Part shown: one piece after another, positions 1 through 10,953 of the stretch
Position numbering within the stretch: the stretch's first letter is position 1
How the letters are laid out: every line of letters begins with the position of its first letter
Origin: Perkinsus chesapeaki
Lineage: Eukaryota; Perkinsozoa; Perkinsida; Perkinsidae
DNA: 62,153 nucleotides
Assembly (NCBI GenBank): GCA_013115145.1
Contig: JAAPAO010000149.1
Location: 1 to 62,153 of the forward strand
Reading direction: 5' to 3'
Position numbers and translations under genes: made by a program
The notes under the pieces: model-generated
The model's database searches: none
The model's input: only the letters and a program-made list of their open reading frames with translations
What the model was told of the DNA's origin: nothing

Positions 1-152
1 AAACCGAGGCGATGATGATGCGGCACCGCGCATGCAACAAACCCTGCCACACTCGGACAGGCTAAGTTCAGTTTTCTCAGCGACCTTCACGATGCTATTC
101 AACGCAAACCAAATTGTTATGGGAAGGAACGTAGTGGTAATGTGGTCTGGTC

Positions 153-1147
153 TCAGCCCATAAGCTCGAAGTCGTCAAGCTCTTCATTGAACTCCATGAC
201 GTTGCGCTTGACCTGACAAACGAGATAGAAGCCTAAACACATGCAGCCAAGAGTCCACCTTAGAGCCTTGGCTCCACTGGAGGCAGTCCTCCATTTCCCG
301 GGTGACGTGCATGGCCGGATCAGTGACGACATCGGGCCCGACGGAAATGTGACCCTGTTCGATATAGCGGTTGGCTTGGGAGACCTGAGGGCCACGGCTT
401 GACGACCACGATGTGTTGATTCCGTCCTACTTGTTCAGTGAAATGGTTACGTGTTACGACAACAGCAAGGCGCCTTCGAGCGAAGGAAGAGGCTGAGAGC
501 TCGACGCACTTGTCCAGGGAGGAAGCCGTTGGGATCACGCCCATAGTGTACCTGGTAACCGATAAATATACGGTGGGAGTGGAGACCAGAGGTACATAAG
601 TAGCAATAAAAGATACTTTTTGGTGAATTTACTGACGCACCTTTACCCCAATGAGCCCCGAGGAAATTTTGCTTTGCAGTGGTACGGGGAGAAACTTTCA
701 CAGATGGATTGAGGAAAAGCAGAAGATGATTCAACACAGAAATGGAGAGGCGCCCGCCCCTGCGAATACCGACAGCGAGTTTTTCAGACCACGCACTTTG
801 CTGCTGCACTTTATCAGCCATGAGGGGACGTCCAATAAGGTAGACAACGACACTCCTTACAGTTTATCGAGCAGGACTTCGGTCATCTTGATGCGTTCCT
901 CGTCACTGGCCGGCAACTTCCTCAGCTGGGCCACAACCTTCGTTACCAACCCCGACAGCTTGTTATACCTACTCCATAAAAATGGTCGGACCGTCTCAAC
1001 TACGGCTCACCTGGTGTAGTCCTCTCGATCCTGAATGCCGTATTTCCGAATGATCTTAGCCTCCCGGACGTTATTATCATCCCTCTTCCACTGGTATAGA
1101 TTAACCTTACGCAGGAGCTTCTGCTCGTGGGGCTTCAACTGTCGCAT
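153..1147 (-). CDS. IMP3: U3 snoRNP protein IMP3
   Basis: IMP3 is an S4-domain protein of the nucleolar U3 snoRNP, which processes pre-18S rRNA. Five exons rebuild cleanly: 1147-1011, 968-861, 551-431, 384-259 and 212-153, 552 nt in total, giving 183 aa, almost exactly the family length (about 184). The N-terminus reads [14 protein letters not shown], followed by a [13 protein letters not shown] segment, the ASSFARRRL segment, [15 protein letters not shown] (the S4 RNA-binding core) and a family-like C-terminus [16 protein letters not shown]. All introns are GT-AG; three are 42-48 nt and one is 309 nt. All four downstream exons begin with GT. The start is the first ATG in frame, and the assignment leaves little doubt. 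Confidence 0.95.
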
Positions 1148-1332
1148 ATTAACAAGCCTACTAAGCGCGATTGAGGGCCACTACAACTCTGCACTGGTCC
1201 GGCCACAATGATAGACAAGCAGTAAAATCGCCAGAAAGACGAATGGACTCTCGGCGGTAAGACGATTAAATGTTGCATTAGAGCCACACAACCTTCAAGT
1301 CGATCGGCTCCTTATTCTACAGAAAATGAAAA

Positions 1333-4300
1333 CTACGAGCCCTCCACGTAGAGCCTCGCGCCCGTCTTGAGGAGGGCCAACACTGGGGTAAAAGAGTCAA
1401 CTGGTACCGAAAAAACCGGTATGTGTACGTGGCGGCAAATCCAAGCTTTATTAGTCTCGCAAAACATAACCAGACTCTTCTTCGCCTTCACCGGTGGGGC
1501 ATCGTCCAGGATCAACACACCCTTTGCACCCGTCAGTTGGGCGTGCAGAGCTTTCTCTGTGAAGGAGCAATTCCCTCCTCGCCGGACGACCAGCATCACA
1601 TCAGCATGGCTGTCAAACTCCACTCGATTCGGCATTTCACAGGCAAACTCCGAGCCATTGGCAGCCAATTCGATCCGCATGCTTGGCGCCTTTTGAGCCA
1701 GCGGCAACTCTTTCCATTGGAGCCCGTAGGAGCTCTCCCGTGGCCGCGTAACGTTGAGGTGAACACTGTTGTCTAATAGACAGCTTTTTCGTTGCTTTAA
1801 CGAGGAGCGAAGGGACCGACTTGAGTGTATCAGCGCAGTGAGCCTCGTCCGCTTAAGATTCTCCCAGTCCATCTTATCGGTCTTCATACCGCTCCTTTTC
1901 TCCATTTTGCCACCGAAGTTCGCCCTTCCGACGGTCAGATTGAACACAGTCTCCTCGCCACCGACAGCCTCTCCCCGCAGGACCATTTTCGTCTTTGCTA
2001 TCGGCACTGTGACCGCAGTCGGCGCTGCGCGTTTCGGCGCGCCACTGAATTGCGGCCAAACGGTCCAGGCCCCGTGCACTAACTGCCAGTCAACCAAGAC
2101 CACCAGCTTCTGTACCGGCGATGGTCCTTCTGGGCACATCAAGCGAGATGCTGAACCTATCAGGACAAATCCTTTCTAGTGCGCAAAGATGCGCTTGCGT
2201 ACCACTGCGCCTGGTCCTCGTCTGCTCAGGACCGACCAGTGGCGTAAGCTCCTTTAGAGGGAGCACATGTGCCTCTGTGGTGTGCACTCTGGCCATGGCC
2301 GATGTACCCAAACGCTCGGTGACAACATCAGGCGGATTGGTGCCAATAAACCTGATAGAGGCAGGTTAACAGCGATAGATCGGGCCGAGACCTACATATA
2401 CGGGAGAGTCTCGCTGAGGAAGAAACTGTCCATTCTATCGTCATGCCGGTGGCCTAGGACGTCAGCTAGGGAAGCGTACCCACAGACAGCCTGAGAAGAC
2501 ACAGGAGGTTTGACTGGGCCTGTGAATTCATCCAGAGTCGGCTTGAGTAACACTCGCAAAATTCTATCCACGCTCACCCTATAGGGACCAAGGACTAGCT
2601 CGGTCACGGAGAAGCTGTGCTACGAAATTCTCATGAACTTGCCTACCACGACTGGACGCAAGCTTGCCAACAGGCGACGTTGACTTTGCGTATGGCGAAC
2701 TCTAAACTCTGTTTCCCACTCAACCCCGTACTACTTTATTCCTCTTTTCTATATCTCCTGCCATGGCCTCAAGCTTCCACTTATATGATTCATCCTCTAC
2801 CCCACCCACAGTGGCCGCCCCCAACTGTGCGAGGCTCTCGGCCAGCTCTGGCCTAGAAGGCATATCAATCCTACTGACAGCGGTAAAGCTCCCTACCGTA
2901 GATTGTAGTCCTTGCCGTAGCCGAGAAGGCTCACTTGGCCACCTGTAATGTCGGCCACTTCCGGCAGCCCACCCATGGAGTCCCAGAGTCGAGACCACAT
3001 ACGAGTGACCGAAGTAGCATAGGCCGATGGGCCCTGGATGGAGTTGACCACTGAGATGAAATGATATTTCGCGCACAAGTGTGAACAGGATGCAGCTACC
3101 TCCTCCCCAAAACCCCTGCAGCGGTGAAACCTGGCTATGCGCCGGCACATCATTCGCAATGTCGAACGTGAACTGGCCGCCGGCTTGATAGGCAGCTGGA
3201 CAGCTAGAGGTGTCAGAAAAGACATACAGTGGACTTACTGATGCCCTGGTAGTGGTCCATGAATCGGTCATACAATTCCACATCTCCGAACAGGACGTAG
3301 CCCTTCAGCAAGTACCTATCTCGTGCATGCCATCACTCCTCGCTATCATCCAATCCCTCACTCGTAATAGGAGTCATGGCCAGGCCCGGCTCCAGAGGAT
3401 AAGCTGTCGAGCCATAACCCAGCGAACGGTGATATAGTAGTGGGCAACAGCGCAGCATCGCCCAGCCTCATATGCCTGAACATAAGCAAAGTTACATAGT
3501 AGTGCCAGAGAGGGAGTTTTACCAGAGGAAGTCCAAAGCATTGCGAGCTACTGTATAGTACTTGGGGTCCCCGGTGAGGAGGCTTAGAGTGCCAAATTCT
3601 GGACAGAGAGCGTTACTACATCTGTACTAGTTTATCGCATTACCAAGGAGCCAACTGCCGGCCTCCGCAACGGACGTGGTCTTCGGCACCTCATCATCAC
3701 CTTCAAGACCATGGGCCAGATTTATCCTGGAGGCGGGCAGCCCTGTTGCGGTATCGAACGCCTTATAGAGCCTGAAGAGCGGGAATGTAATGGGAAGGAC
3801 GGACGGTTTGTGCTACCTGTCCCCAAGGTCGATGGCTTGGCTGAGGAGGCCGTCGTGGTAGCCAGAAGGGATGCCCATGCGCTTAGCGTGAAGGTGACCA
3901 GAGATAAGGCCACCAAGGACACGGATATTCATTTCGAAGGCCGAGACAAGCTATCAACAGACCCAGGTTCGATCCCGGCACCAAGCATATTTACTACCAC
4001 ATCCCTATCAAAGGTGACATTATGGGTGATATATTCGACTGCTTCCCCAAAGTCCTCCAGCCGGTCAAATAGGACCAGTGCATCCAGCGCGTCGATATAC
4101 CTACACGCTGCCATACTCACCAGCTGCTGGGTACTAGACCTACGTCATGGATACATTGGCCAAATTGAAGTCTAGATCTCCCCGTTCACGAAGAACACGT
4201 CCATCGCACGAGACCGGCCGCAGCTCATCGTGAGGGAAAGCGTACCTGCGAAGAACTCAAAGGGAATCAAAAGGGTTCTATTATACCTCATGTAGGCTCC

Positions 4301-4867
4301 AAAAGCATGGTCGAACATTCGCTCTAGGAGGTCCCTGAAATACGGCACTCCTAGACATCATACGAAGATGGCCAATTGGCCATCAATGATAAGATATAAT
4401 CTTTCGGGGTGATCGGGAAAGTGCCGAGCAATACAACCGCCGATTGGCTGCCCGACAAGAATGATCTCGTGGGAGGGAGAGAGCATAATAGGATCACCGG
4501 TGGAGCTATCTTGTTGAACAATTAAGTCTGGCGTTACTGCGTCAGAAATTATTCTGGCTTCGCCACGGCAGTATAGAAAGGTCTAGATACGGTAGGTCTA
4601 AGTGATTTCCCCATCCGGATTGCATCAGACATAGACGCACCACTCCCATACTTGGAGCACTCTTCAGCAGTCCAAATTATCCTTCCCAGACCCCTCTCCC
4701 TATTTCCCCGAGGCCGGACGAGACTCTGCTCCGGATCCGATGAGATCTCGGCTGCGAAATTCCCCTTCTCTCCTGGCGCCCGTTTATTACATTCCACCAC
4801 TTGTCCCATCCTGAGGCACAGCAACTGCCAGCATGACGGCCACTGTGACGAGCAAAGCTATTTGCAT
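1333..4867 (-). CDS. EDEM-like GH47 protein with C-terminal PA domain
   Basis: Member of glycosyl hydrolase family 47 (class I alpha-1,2-mannosidases and EDEM proteins of ER-associated degradation). The first ATG at 4867 opens a signal peptide (MQIALLVTVAVMLAV). Downstream exon fragments match the EDEM family in order: YAFPHDELRPVSCDG, SMT/YIDALDALVLFDR, SAFEMNIRVLGGL (catalytic-region Glu), EYLLKGYVLFGD, DRMDSFFLSET, and TTEAHVLPL, which holds the calcium-coordinating Thr of the family. The last exon (about 1800-1333) encodes a protease-associated domain (VVRRGGNCSFTEKA, then GAKGVLILDD), as in EDEM3. Many short introns interrupt it and I resolved only some junctions; one intron around 4160-4116 (GTAGGTC...GTGTAG) joins SMT to YIDALDAL. 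An active mannosidase or a lectin-like EDEM role cannot be separated here. It probably acts in the ER lumen. Confidence 0.86.
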
Positions 4868-5048
4868 TCACTTATTGCAGTGGTTAAAACAATTCATACT
4901 GCAGACTCTGCAGTGCAGAGGAATCCATCGACTGCTGCCAGCCGCACTTGGGAAACACAAAACGTTCATCGTTGCAAAAGTACTGGTGATTCATCCAGAG
5001 CTGATGAGATACACTAACAAGGAACTATAATACCAATAAGTACAGCAG

Positions 5049-6362
5049 TCACTCCTTTCCGCTGGCGGACAGCGACGACGGACGATTTCTCGCATACTTA
5101 GGCGAGGGCTCGTCAGACCCACTCCGCTGGTCACTACCACTACTGGTGTCCATCGTGCCAAGCTCTAGATCGCCCTTCTCCACATCAGGCTCCTCAGTCG
5201 GGACGGCCTTCGCTTGTGGAGGCGCTGTCTCTGGGTACCGACTATAAATCCAAACGCCCGCCGTAACCTGAGCTCATGGAGCTGACTCCGCCACTTCCAG
5301 GGACCTTGTATTACCAGTACGAGCGACAGGAAGACCCCAAGGTCGATGGGGTAGCCAAACACTATGGCCGATGCAATGGCGACCGTCCACACCTGGATGG
5401 CCGCCGCGATAGACTTGAGAATTGAATTCAAATGCTTGAGGAAAAACCCTACGAACAACAGGCGTGGCCAGCGAACCTCCGAGTCCGTGGCTACCGGTCA
5501 TAACACCTGTAATGGCTGCATTGAAAATGATCGCCAAAACATTCCAAGATAATATAGGTTTGAGGTTCTCAGGAGAGAACGCTGTAATTAGGCCCCAGCC
5601 AGATCCACGGACCATCAGTCCCAAGGCATTACACGCCATAGAGACCAAGTACCTAACCGATACTACTTGTAGCAGCAAAGAGGAGGCTTGGTCGCCGGTT
5701 GGCTACATGAACATATTCTGGACGTTGGGACTGGCAGTATCCTGTCCTTTCAGAAGCTTCTCGTTATAAACACCGGCGAAACTTGAGAGCAATACCAGCA
5801 AGAGGACCAGCAAGTAGTCCCAGATCGAATGACCTCCCTCAAAACCGTGGAAGAAGACTTTGTATCTAACGTCCAAGCAAGTAAGATTCCCCGAGGTTAA
5901 ATAGCCTTACTCCTTCATCATTGCGCCCAAGGTGATGATAAAAAGACCTAGCCATTGCATCTTGCTGACGGGCTTGTGCAAGATGGTGACACACAGCACT
6001 GCTGTCACCACCAATTTTGCTTGTAGCAAGACATAGTAGGTTGCTGGATCGAAGGTGGCCATGGAGATGAAGGTAAGGTTGTTGTAGATCGCATAGAGGC
6101 CAGCCGGAACCAAATAGAGCACGGCCAACTTCTTATGGACCACCATTTGACGCCAGAGATCTCCAAGGCTGCCCTCGGAGCGAACGAACAAGAAAACAGT
6201 TATGAGCATCTTGCAGAAGTCTTGCAGGAACACCACAGTAGTGTAGTTGTATTCTATTCCCCTTTTGGCGGCCAAATGAACCAAGATGCTCTGTGAGGTC
6301 CAGACCACAATGTACCCTATGAACAGGGCGAATTTAAACGGAGTGTCTAACCCAAGCAGCAT
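5049..6362 (-). CDS. nucleotide-sugar transporter (UDP-GlcNAc/CMP-sialate transporter family)
   Basis: Multi-pass Golgi/ER membrane antiporter of the nucleotide-sugar transporter family (SLC35A-like). The first exon (6362 to about 5910) encodes hydrophobic helices with family signatures YNYTTVVFLQDFCKM and AIYNNLTFISMATFDPATYY followed by KMQWLGLFIITLGAM. Later exons give SSFAGVYNEKLLKG (positions about 5790-5720), then FNAAITGVMTG, LKHLNSILKSIAAAIQV and YPIDLGVFLSLVLV, the conserved C-terminal helices. The protein ends in a Ser/Glu-rich cytosolic tail and stops at 5049. At least four exons with short introns. The transported sugar cannot be told from sequence. The gene ends the first minus-strand block; its ATG lies 9 bp from a dispersed repeat. 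Confidence 0.88.
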
Positions 6363-6370
6363 TATAAGTA

Positions 6371-6643
6371 AAACAGCTGAGGCTCAAGACATCCCTTTAT
6401 GCTAGTGAACTCAGTTGGTCACTTTACGATCTTTACACTGGGAATGCTGGCCTGTTGGCCCCTCCAGCGTGGTAGCGGTGAAATTTATACTTCTCTCGAG
6501 TTCCCGTTCAGTCCTATACGGTCTTCTCCTCTGAGTAATACTATCGCTCATCTGCCCACCACAATATGGAGCCTCCATTGCATCGGACCACTTCAACAAC
6601 GCAAGTCGCCATAATCAAATCTCGCTACGCCATTATAATCGAT
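6371..6643 (+). repeat. 273-bp dispersed direct repeat, copy 1
   Basis: Nearly identical to 10487-10760 in the same orientation, with only scattered substitutions. Both copies begin with AAACAGCTGAGGCTCAAG and end with CCATTATAATCGAT; sequence on either side is unrelated. No terminal inverted repeats, no TG...CA ends and no convincing coding capacity. It could be a SINE-like or solo-LTR-like element. The two copies bracket the importin gene. Confidence 0.9.
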
Positions 6644-7245
6644 ATGCCTTCCAATCATGAGTATATTTGGCAAAGGTCCACTATGAAGTTTATCACTCTG
6701 TGGCCCACCTACGTTCTCAGATGCCTTTTTATATGCCTAAAAGGGCATCCTGCGACACTGCCAATAACCCAGAACTTTTCTTCTTACTCGTTCGTCTTGT
6801 CCACAATCCATTATACATTTTTCTGGTTGGAAAATGTTAAGCCCTATCCGAACCACTCTAGGAACGTCAGCTTGGTCGAAGTTGAGGAGAGATAAACCTC
6901 ACCCGTACGCAATGACGCTTTCGCTATTTTTCCTAAGTTAGCCAGCTCAAGTCCAAGACGCCGGTTTACGAACATTAATTCCACAGATTTGTCTGGAACA
7001 AGGTCTGATTTAGGAGCATCTACTTGGACCTATCCTCCACCGACGGGGCTGGAATCTTAGGTTCAAGCGCGCTCGAGTAATGTCTTTGAATTCTCATGAC
7101 GGAATGCTTGCCCTAACCGGTGAGGAATCAGGGGCGCTTATTTTTTATGGTGCGAATCGCACCGTGCGATACATTCTTAGCATTGCTTAAGATATTTATT
7201 AGCTCTACTATGTACTCCATTTCAGATTGCTTTTGAGCTGTTTGG
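6644..7245. other. intergenic region between divergent genes
   Basis: About 600 bp between repeat copy 1 and the importin start. Moderately AT-rich. This is the divergent strand switch between the first minus block and the first plus block, so it presumably holds the importin promoter. I see no RNA gene or recognisable motif in it. Confidence 0.5.
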
Positions 7246-10203
7246 ATGTCCTGCGACTCCGGCCCGACTCTATTGGCCCTTCTTGAAGGCCTCACTTCGC
7301 CACACTCTGATATTAGGCGGTCCGCTGAGGCTGCCTTATCCGAGCGAGAAATCCAGCCAGGCTTCCAGAGCACTCTATGCCGCCTGGCCGCGGACCCAGC
7401 TCAAGCCGTGCCCATGAGACAGCTGGCCCTCACCATCGTCAAGCGCAATTTACGGCATCACTGGGAAGATATCACTGCTGAGGAGCAGGACGGAATACGA
7501 GGCTTATTAGGTGAGAATCTCTTCGAGCCAAACAGTACAGTGCGCAAACTCGTGCACGCATGCGCAGCTCAATGTGCGGCCCAGACATCGCTGAAGGGCT
7601 GGGAGAATGTCTTGGACACGGTGGTTCGGGCCATGCAAGACCCTTCGGCCCAGCCGGACCGCCGAGCGATATGTTTTGATTTGCTGCAAGTGTTCCAAGA
7701 CGAGGCCGGCCCTGAGGTTGCCGGTCACCTCTTACAGTTGGAAGCCTCCCTGCGCACTCTGGCCATGGATGTCAGTATCGATCTGGTGGCCAGATGGAAG
7801 GCCCTAGATCTCTTTGGCAGCTCCGCAGCCATCGTAGCAGAGCAGGCCTCGACAAAGGCTCAGCGCAGTCAGCTGGCAGCTGGCGTATTGAGCGGTTGGC
7901 TTCCCGTTGTGGAGCAGATGGCCCGGAGTGGAGATGTCTTGGCCGTCCTCGCGGCAGTCCGAATCGTCAGTCGCCTTTTACAGCGTCTCGGCTCTACTAT
8001 GAAGCCGTTGCTGGAAGCTGTGCTAGATCCAGTGTGTGAGTTCATCCAGAAGGGCCAGGCGCAATACGTCAATTTAGTGGTTAACTCTGAGGAAGGCGGC
8101 ATCGATGAGGAGGAGGACGGTGGCCCTACGACCCTCCTGGTCCAGTTCTGTGAGCTCCTGTCATTGGTGGTATCCAAGTCGAAGCTGCGACCGATTATCA
8201 AGGGCAAGACGGCCGCGGTGTTGGAGTTGCTAGCTCCATACTGCCAGATTACCGAGAGCCAGATCGCCGAGTGGACAGATGACCCGGCGACGTTCTTGGC
8301 GAATGAAGATGACGATTTTGCTGCGCTGACCGTTCGCTTGTCGGCGGAGGGAATGGTGGCCGAGATGCTGGAAGCTTTCAGCAATGAGGCATTCAAGGCC
8401 ATCATCGAAGTGGCGACATCTCTGGTCCGAGATGGCACCGCGGCGGGATCAACTAACCCTTACGCATGGAAGAAGACTGAAGTTGGTTTGATCATGACGG
8501 GTTGGGCATGCGAGGCGATCAACCATCACGGCGAACAAAAGAAGCCGATCGCTCAAGTTGACAACATCGTCAAGGTCGCAGCGGTAATAGTTGGGAAGGA
8601 AGATGCGCCACCTTTCTTGCGGCTGCGGGGCCTGGCACTGCTGGCCAAGATATCCGACTACATGAAGGCATGTTTTGCCGCGGACTGCTTCAGTGTGTTG
8701 CAGCACAGCCTCCAGGCCATGCAGCCGAGCAACCATATTTGTTTGAGGCTCGTAGCCACCAGATCTTTCTGCCAGTACCTGCGTATCTGTGCTCCGCAGC
8801 GCCCTGAGGAATGTAACCAGCTCTTGCTCAGTGGTGGGGGCTTTCAGTCCATTGGCAGTCTCATGAACTGGTCGGGCGAGGGTCTGGCCGACGAGTCGAT
8901 GCACCTTTGCATTGAGGCACTCACTTCTATTACTCGATTCTCCCCAAAAAGCATTGTAGCTGTCAGCGAAGACTTTCTGGGGCTTACTATGAGCCTCTGG
9001 GACAGGGCAGCCATGGACCCACTGGTTCACTTGCAAGTCTTGGATCTTCTCTCCTGCGCTTGCGGGGTAGATAAGAGTCTCTTGGACAAGGTCTCGGCAA
9101 CCGTGACGCCTAAGATCCGTCAGTGCCTGGCCGCTCCCGATGAGCATGAGAGCCATACCGTGGGCAGCTCTATAGAGCTCCTGTCTATATTATTGAAACG
9201 CTCATCAGTTCCCTATCCACAGGACATGTGGTCATGCGTGGAGCCTTTGCTGAACCTCTGTCTCCATACTACAGATGCTCCTCTCATGCAGAATGCCTGC
9301 GACACCATCCTGTACATAGTCCGCCGGGCCCCTATGGAGCAGCTGGAGCAGTCTAAGACCATGGTCCTCTCTACGATCGAACGGCTACTCAATGCAGATG
9401 AGCTGGACGACTCGGCCGCCATGTTTGCTGGCCCTCTGATCACCGCTGTTGTCGAGCGCATGGGCTCGTGTCTCGGCCCTCAGTTCATGCAGGCGATGCT
9501 GCAAAGGCTGCTAGCGGCTCGAGCGCAGCACCTGGTGCAGTCGCTGCTGGTCGTGTTTGCGCGCTTGGTCCACGCCAATCCGGTGGGTGTGGTAGATAGT
9601 ATGGCGAGTTTCACGATCCCTCTTGATGGCAAAGCAGCCACTGGTCTGGAAGCTCTGATGGCCATGTGGTGCGTTACTGCTCCTAAGGTCGCGGCTAGGG
9701 ACTCCAGGACGATCCTACTCACGGCCCTCATAAAACTCATCGACAGCCGCGCACCTGCTCTGTTGGCAGTCCGCACCCGGACGCCCCTTCCTGTGAGACT
9801 GATTGAAGTCCTCACCGCTGGCCTGGAGTACGAGGTGAAGCGGGATCGACAGAAGTCCCACGTCAGAGGGGCCAACCTCTTCGGTGATATGATCGACACT
9901 AGTGAGGATCTTGATGGAAGCGATGATGAAGAGCTGAGCGAGGAGGACGCTTACAATGACATCCTGGGCCAGTTGCAGGACTTCGGCGAGGAAGATAGTG
10001 ACTCTGATGATGAGGAGGAGGAGGACGAGATCAACGACCCATTGCTAGAGGGGGTTGTCCTGAAGGTCACTATGTTGGACGCGTTCCGAAGGTGGGAGGC
10101 TGAGAGCCACCCTTGGTATGCTGAATGCCCGGCCGAGGTGAAAGAGAGGCTTGGTAAGGCAGTACAGAAGGCAGTGCAGCAACTGAAGCAAGCTGGCCAG
10201 TAG
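7246..10203 (+). CDS. importin-9-like karyopherin (intronless)
   Basis: A 985-aa importin-beta-family nuclear import receptor in a single uninterrupted reading frame from ATG 7246 to TAG 10203. The N-terminus has the importin-beta N-terminal pattern (SDIRRSAEAALSERE, then MRQLALTIVKRNLRHHW), followed by HEAT-like helical repeats through the body. Near the C-terminus there is a strongly acidic stretch (about residues 880-925, SEEDAYNDILGQ, EEDSDSDDEEEEDE) followed by INDPLLEGVVL. That layout is typical of importin-9/Kap114, which imports histones and ribosomal proteins. Importin-4/5 types are an alternative. The absence of introns is unusual for this window, and the gene sits between two direct repeats. 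The antisense frames are shadows. Confidence 0.85.
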   Translation: MSCDSGPTLLALLEGLTSPHSDIRRSAEAALSEREIQPGFQSTLCRLAADPAQAVPMRQLALTIVKRNLRHHWEDITAEEQDGIRGLLGENLFEPNSTVRKLVHACAAQCAAQTSLKGWENVLDTVVRAMQDPSAQPDRRAICFDLLQVFQDEAGPEVAGHLLQLEASLRTLAMDVSIDLVARWKALDLFGSSAAIVAEQASTKAQRSQLAAGVLSGWLPVVEQMARSGDVLAVLAAVRIVSRLLQRLGSTMKPLLEAVLDPVCEFIQKGQAQYVNLVVNSEEGGIDEEEDGGPTTLLVQFCELLSLVVSKSKLRPIIKGKTAAVLELLAPYCQITESQIAEWTDDPATFLANEDDDFAALTVRLSAEGMVAEMLEAFSNEAFKAIIEVATSLVRDGTAAGSTNPYAWKKTEVGLIMTGWACEAINHHGEQKKPIAQVDNIVKVAAVIVGKEDAPPFLRLRGLALLAKISDYMKACFAADCFSVLQHSLQAMQPSNHICLRLVATRSFCQYLRICAPQRPEECNQLLLSGGGFQSIGSLMNWSGEGLADESMHLCIEALTSITRFSPKSIVAVSEDFLGLTMSLWDRAAMDPLVHLQVLDLLSCACGVDKSLLDKVSATVTPKIRQCLAAPDEHESHTVGSSIELLSILLKRSSVPYPQDMWSCVEPLLNLCLHTTDAPLMQNACDTILYIVRRAPMEQLEQSKTMVLSTIERLLNADELDDSAAMFAGPLITAVVERMGSCLGPQFMQAMLQRLLAARAQHLVQSLLVVFARLVHANPVGVVDSMASFTIPLDGKAATGLEALMAMWCVTAPKVAARDSRTILLTALIKLIDSRAPALLAVRTRTPLPVRLIEVLTAGLEYEVKRDRQKSHVRGANLFGDMIDTSEDLDGSDDEELSEEDAYNDILGQLQDFGEEDSDSDDEEEEDEINDPLLEGVVLKVTMLDAFRRWEAESHPWYAECPAEVKERLGKAVQKAVQQLKQAGQ

Positions 10204-10486
10204 GCTTAACTCTATATACCAAGCACTGAACTATACGTACTCCAAATCGCTCTACCATTTTCGACGTTTCTCATCGGTTGGTCGGGTTGCGTTTGATGGA
10301 GCAGCACGTGTTAGAGGCTGGTGTGAATGATGAGGGTTGATATCAATGCCGGTACGTGGGCTGTCAGATGTATTCGGGACTGTGCGCTTGCGGTCCGATA
10401 TGGCAGGGTTCCGGTCTATTTAACCTCTGTGACTCGTAGGTCGCGAGATCCTCATCGTTATATACCCTACAAACAGAGGGACTTTG
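10204..10486. other. importin 3' flank
   Basis: Non-coding stretch between the importin stop codon and repeat copy 2. I see no gene or RNA feature. It should contain the importin 3' UTR. Confidence 0.45.
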
Positions 10487-10760
10487 AAACAGCTGAGGCT
10501 CAAGACATCCCTTTATGCTAGTGGACTCGATTGGTCACTTTACGATCTTTACACTGGGAATGCTGGCCTGTTGGCCCCCTCCAGCGTGGTAGCGGTGAGA
10601 TTTACATTTTTCTCGAGTTCCCGTTCAGTCCTATACGGTCTTCTCCTCTGAGTAATACTATTATTCATCTGGCTACCACAATATGGAGCCTCCATTGCAT
10701 CGGACCACTTCAACAACGCAAGTCGTCATATTCAAATCTCGCTACGCCATTATAATCGAT
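10487..10760 (+). repeat. 273-bp dispersed direct repeat, copy 2
   Basis: Second copy of the element at 6371-6643, same orientation, 274 bp. Differences are mostly point changes. It ends 193 bp before the start of the next gene, so it may lie in that gene's upstream region. Confidence 0.9.
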
Positions 10761-10953
10761 TATTTTGCGCATATGCTTTGGTCGCAGAGGTGAGCAACAC
10801 GTTGTGCTTTATAACTCTATTATCGGCCCGTGTCCTTTGGTGACTTGAAGCTGCTTATTAAAGCGCTTTAGTTTCGACCATTCGCTCCCGTGCATCACGT
10901 CGCCAGTTTAGCCCTGGTGGTATTGGTCCTGGTTTGGGCAGTTGCTTTTTATA

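Noticed and set aside
6376-6395. GGCTCAAG near the left end of the 273-bp repeat, resembling the end of a spliced-leader sequence
   Set aside because: Only about eight bases match, and the same octamer occurs elsewhere in coding sequence (near 20580), so chance is enough.
8449-9156. 235-codon minus-strand frame inside the importin gene
   Set aside because: Shadow of the long coding frame on the other strand, with no domain.
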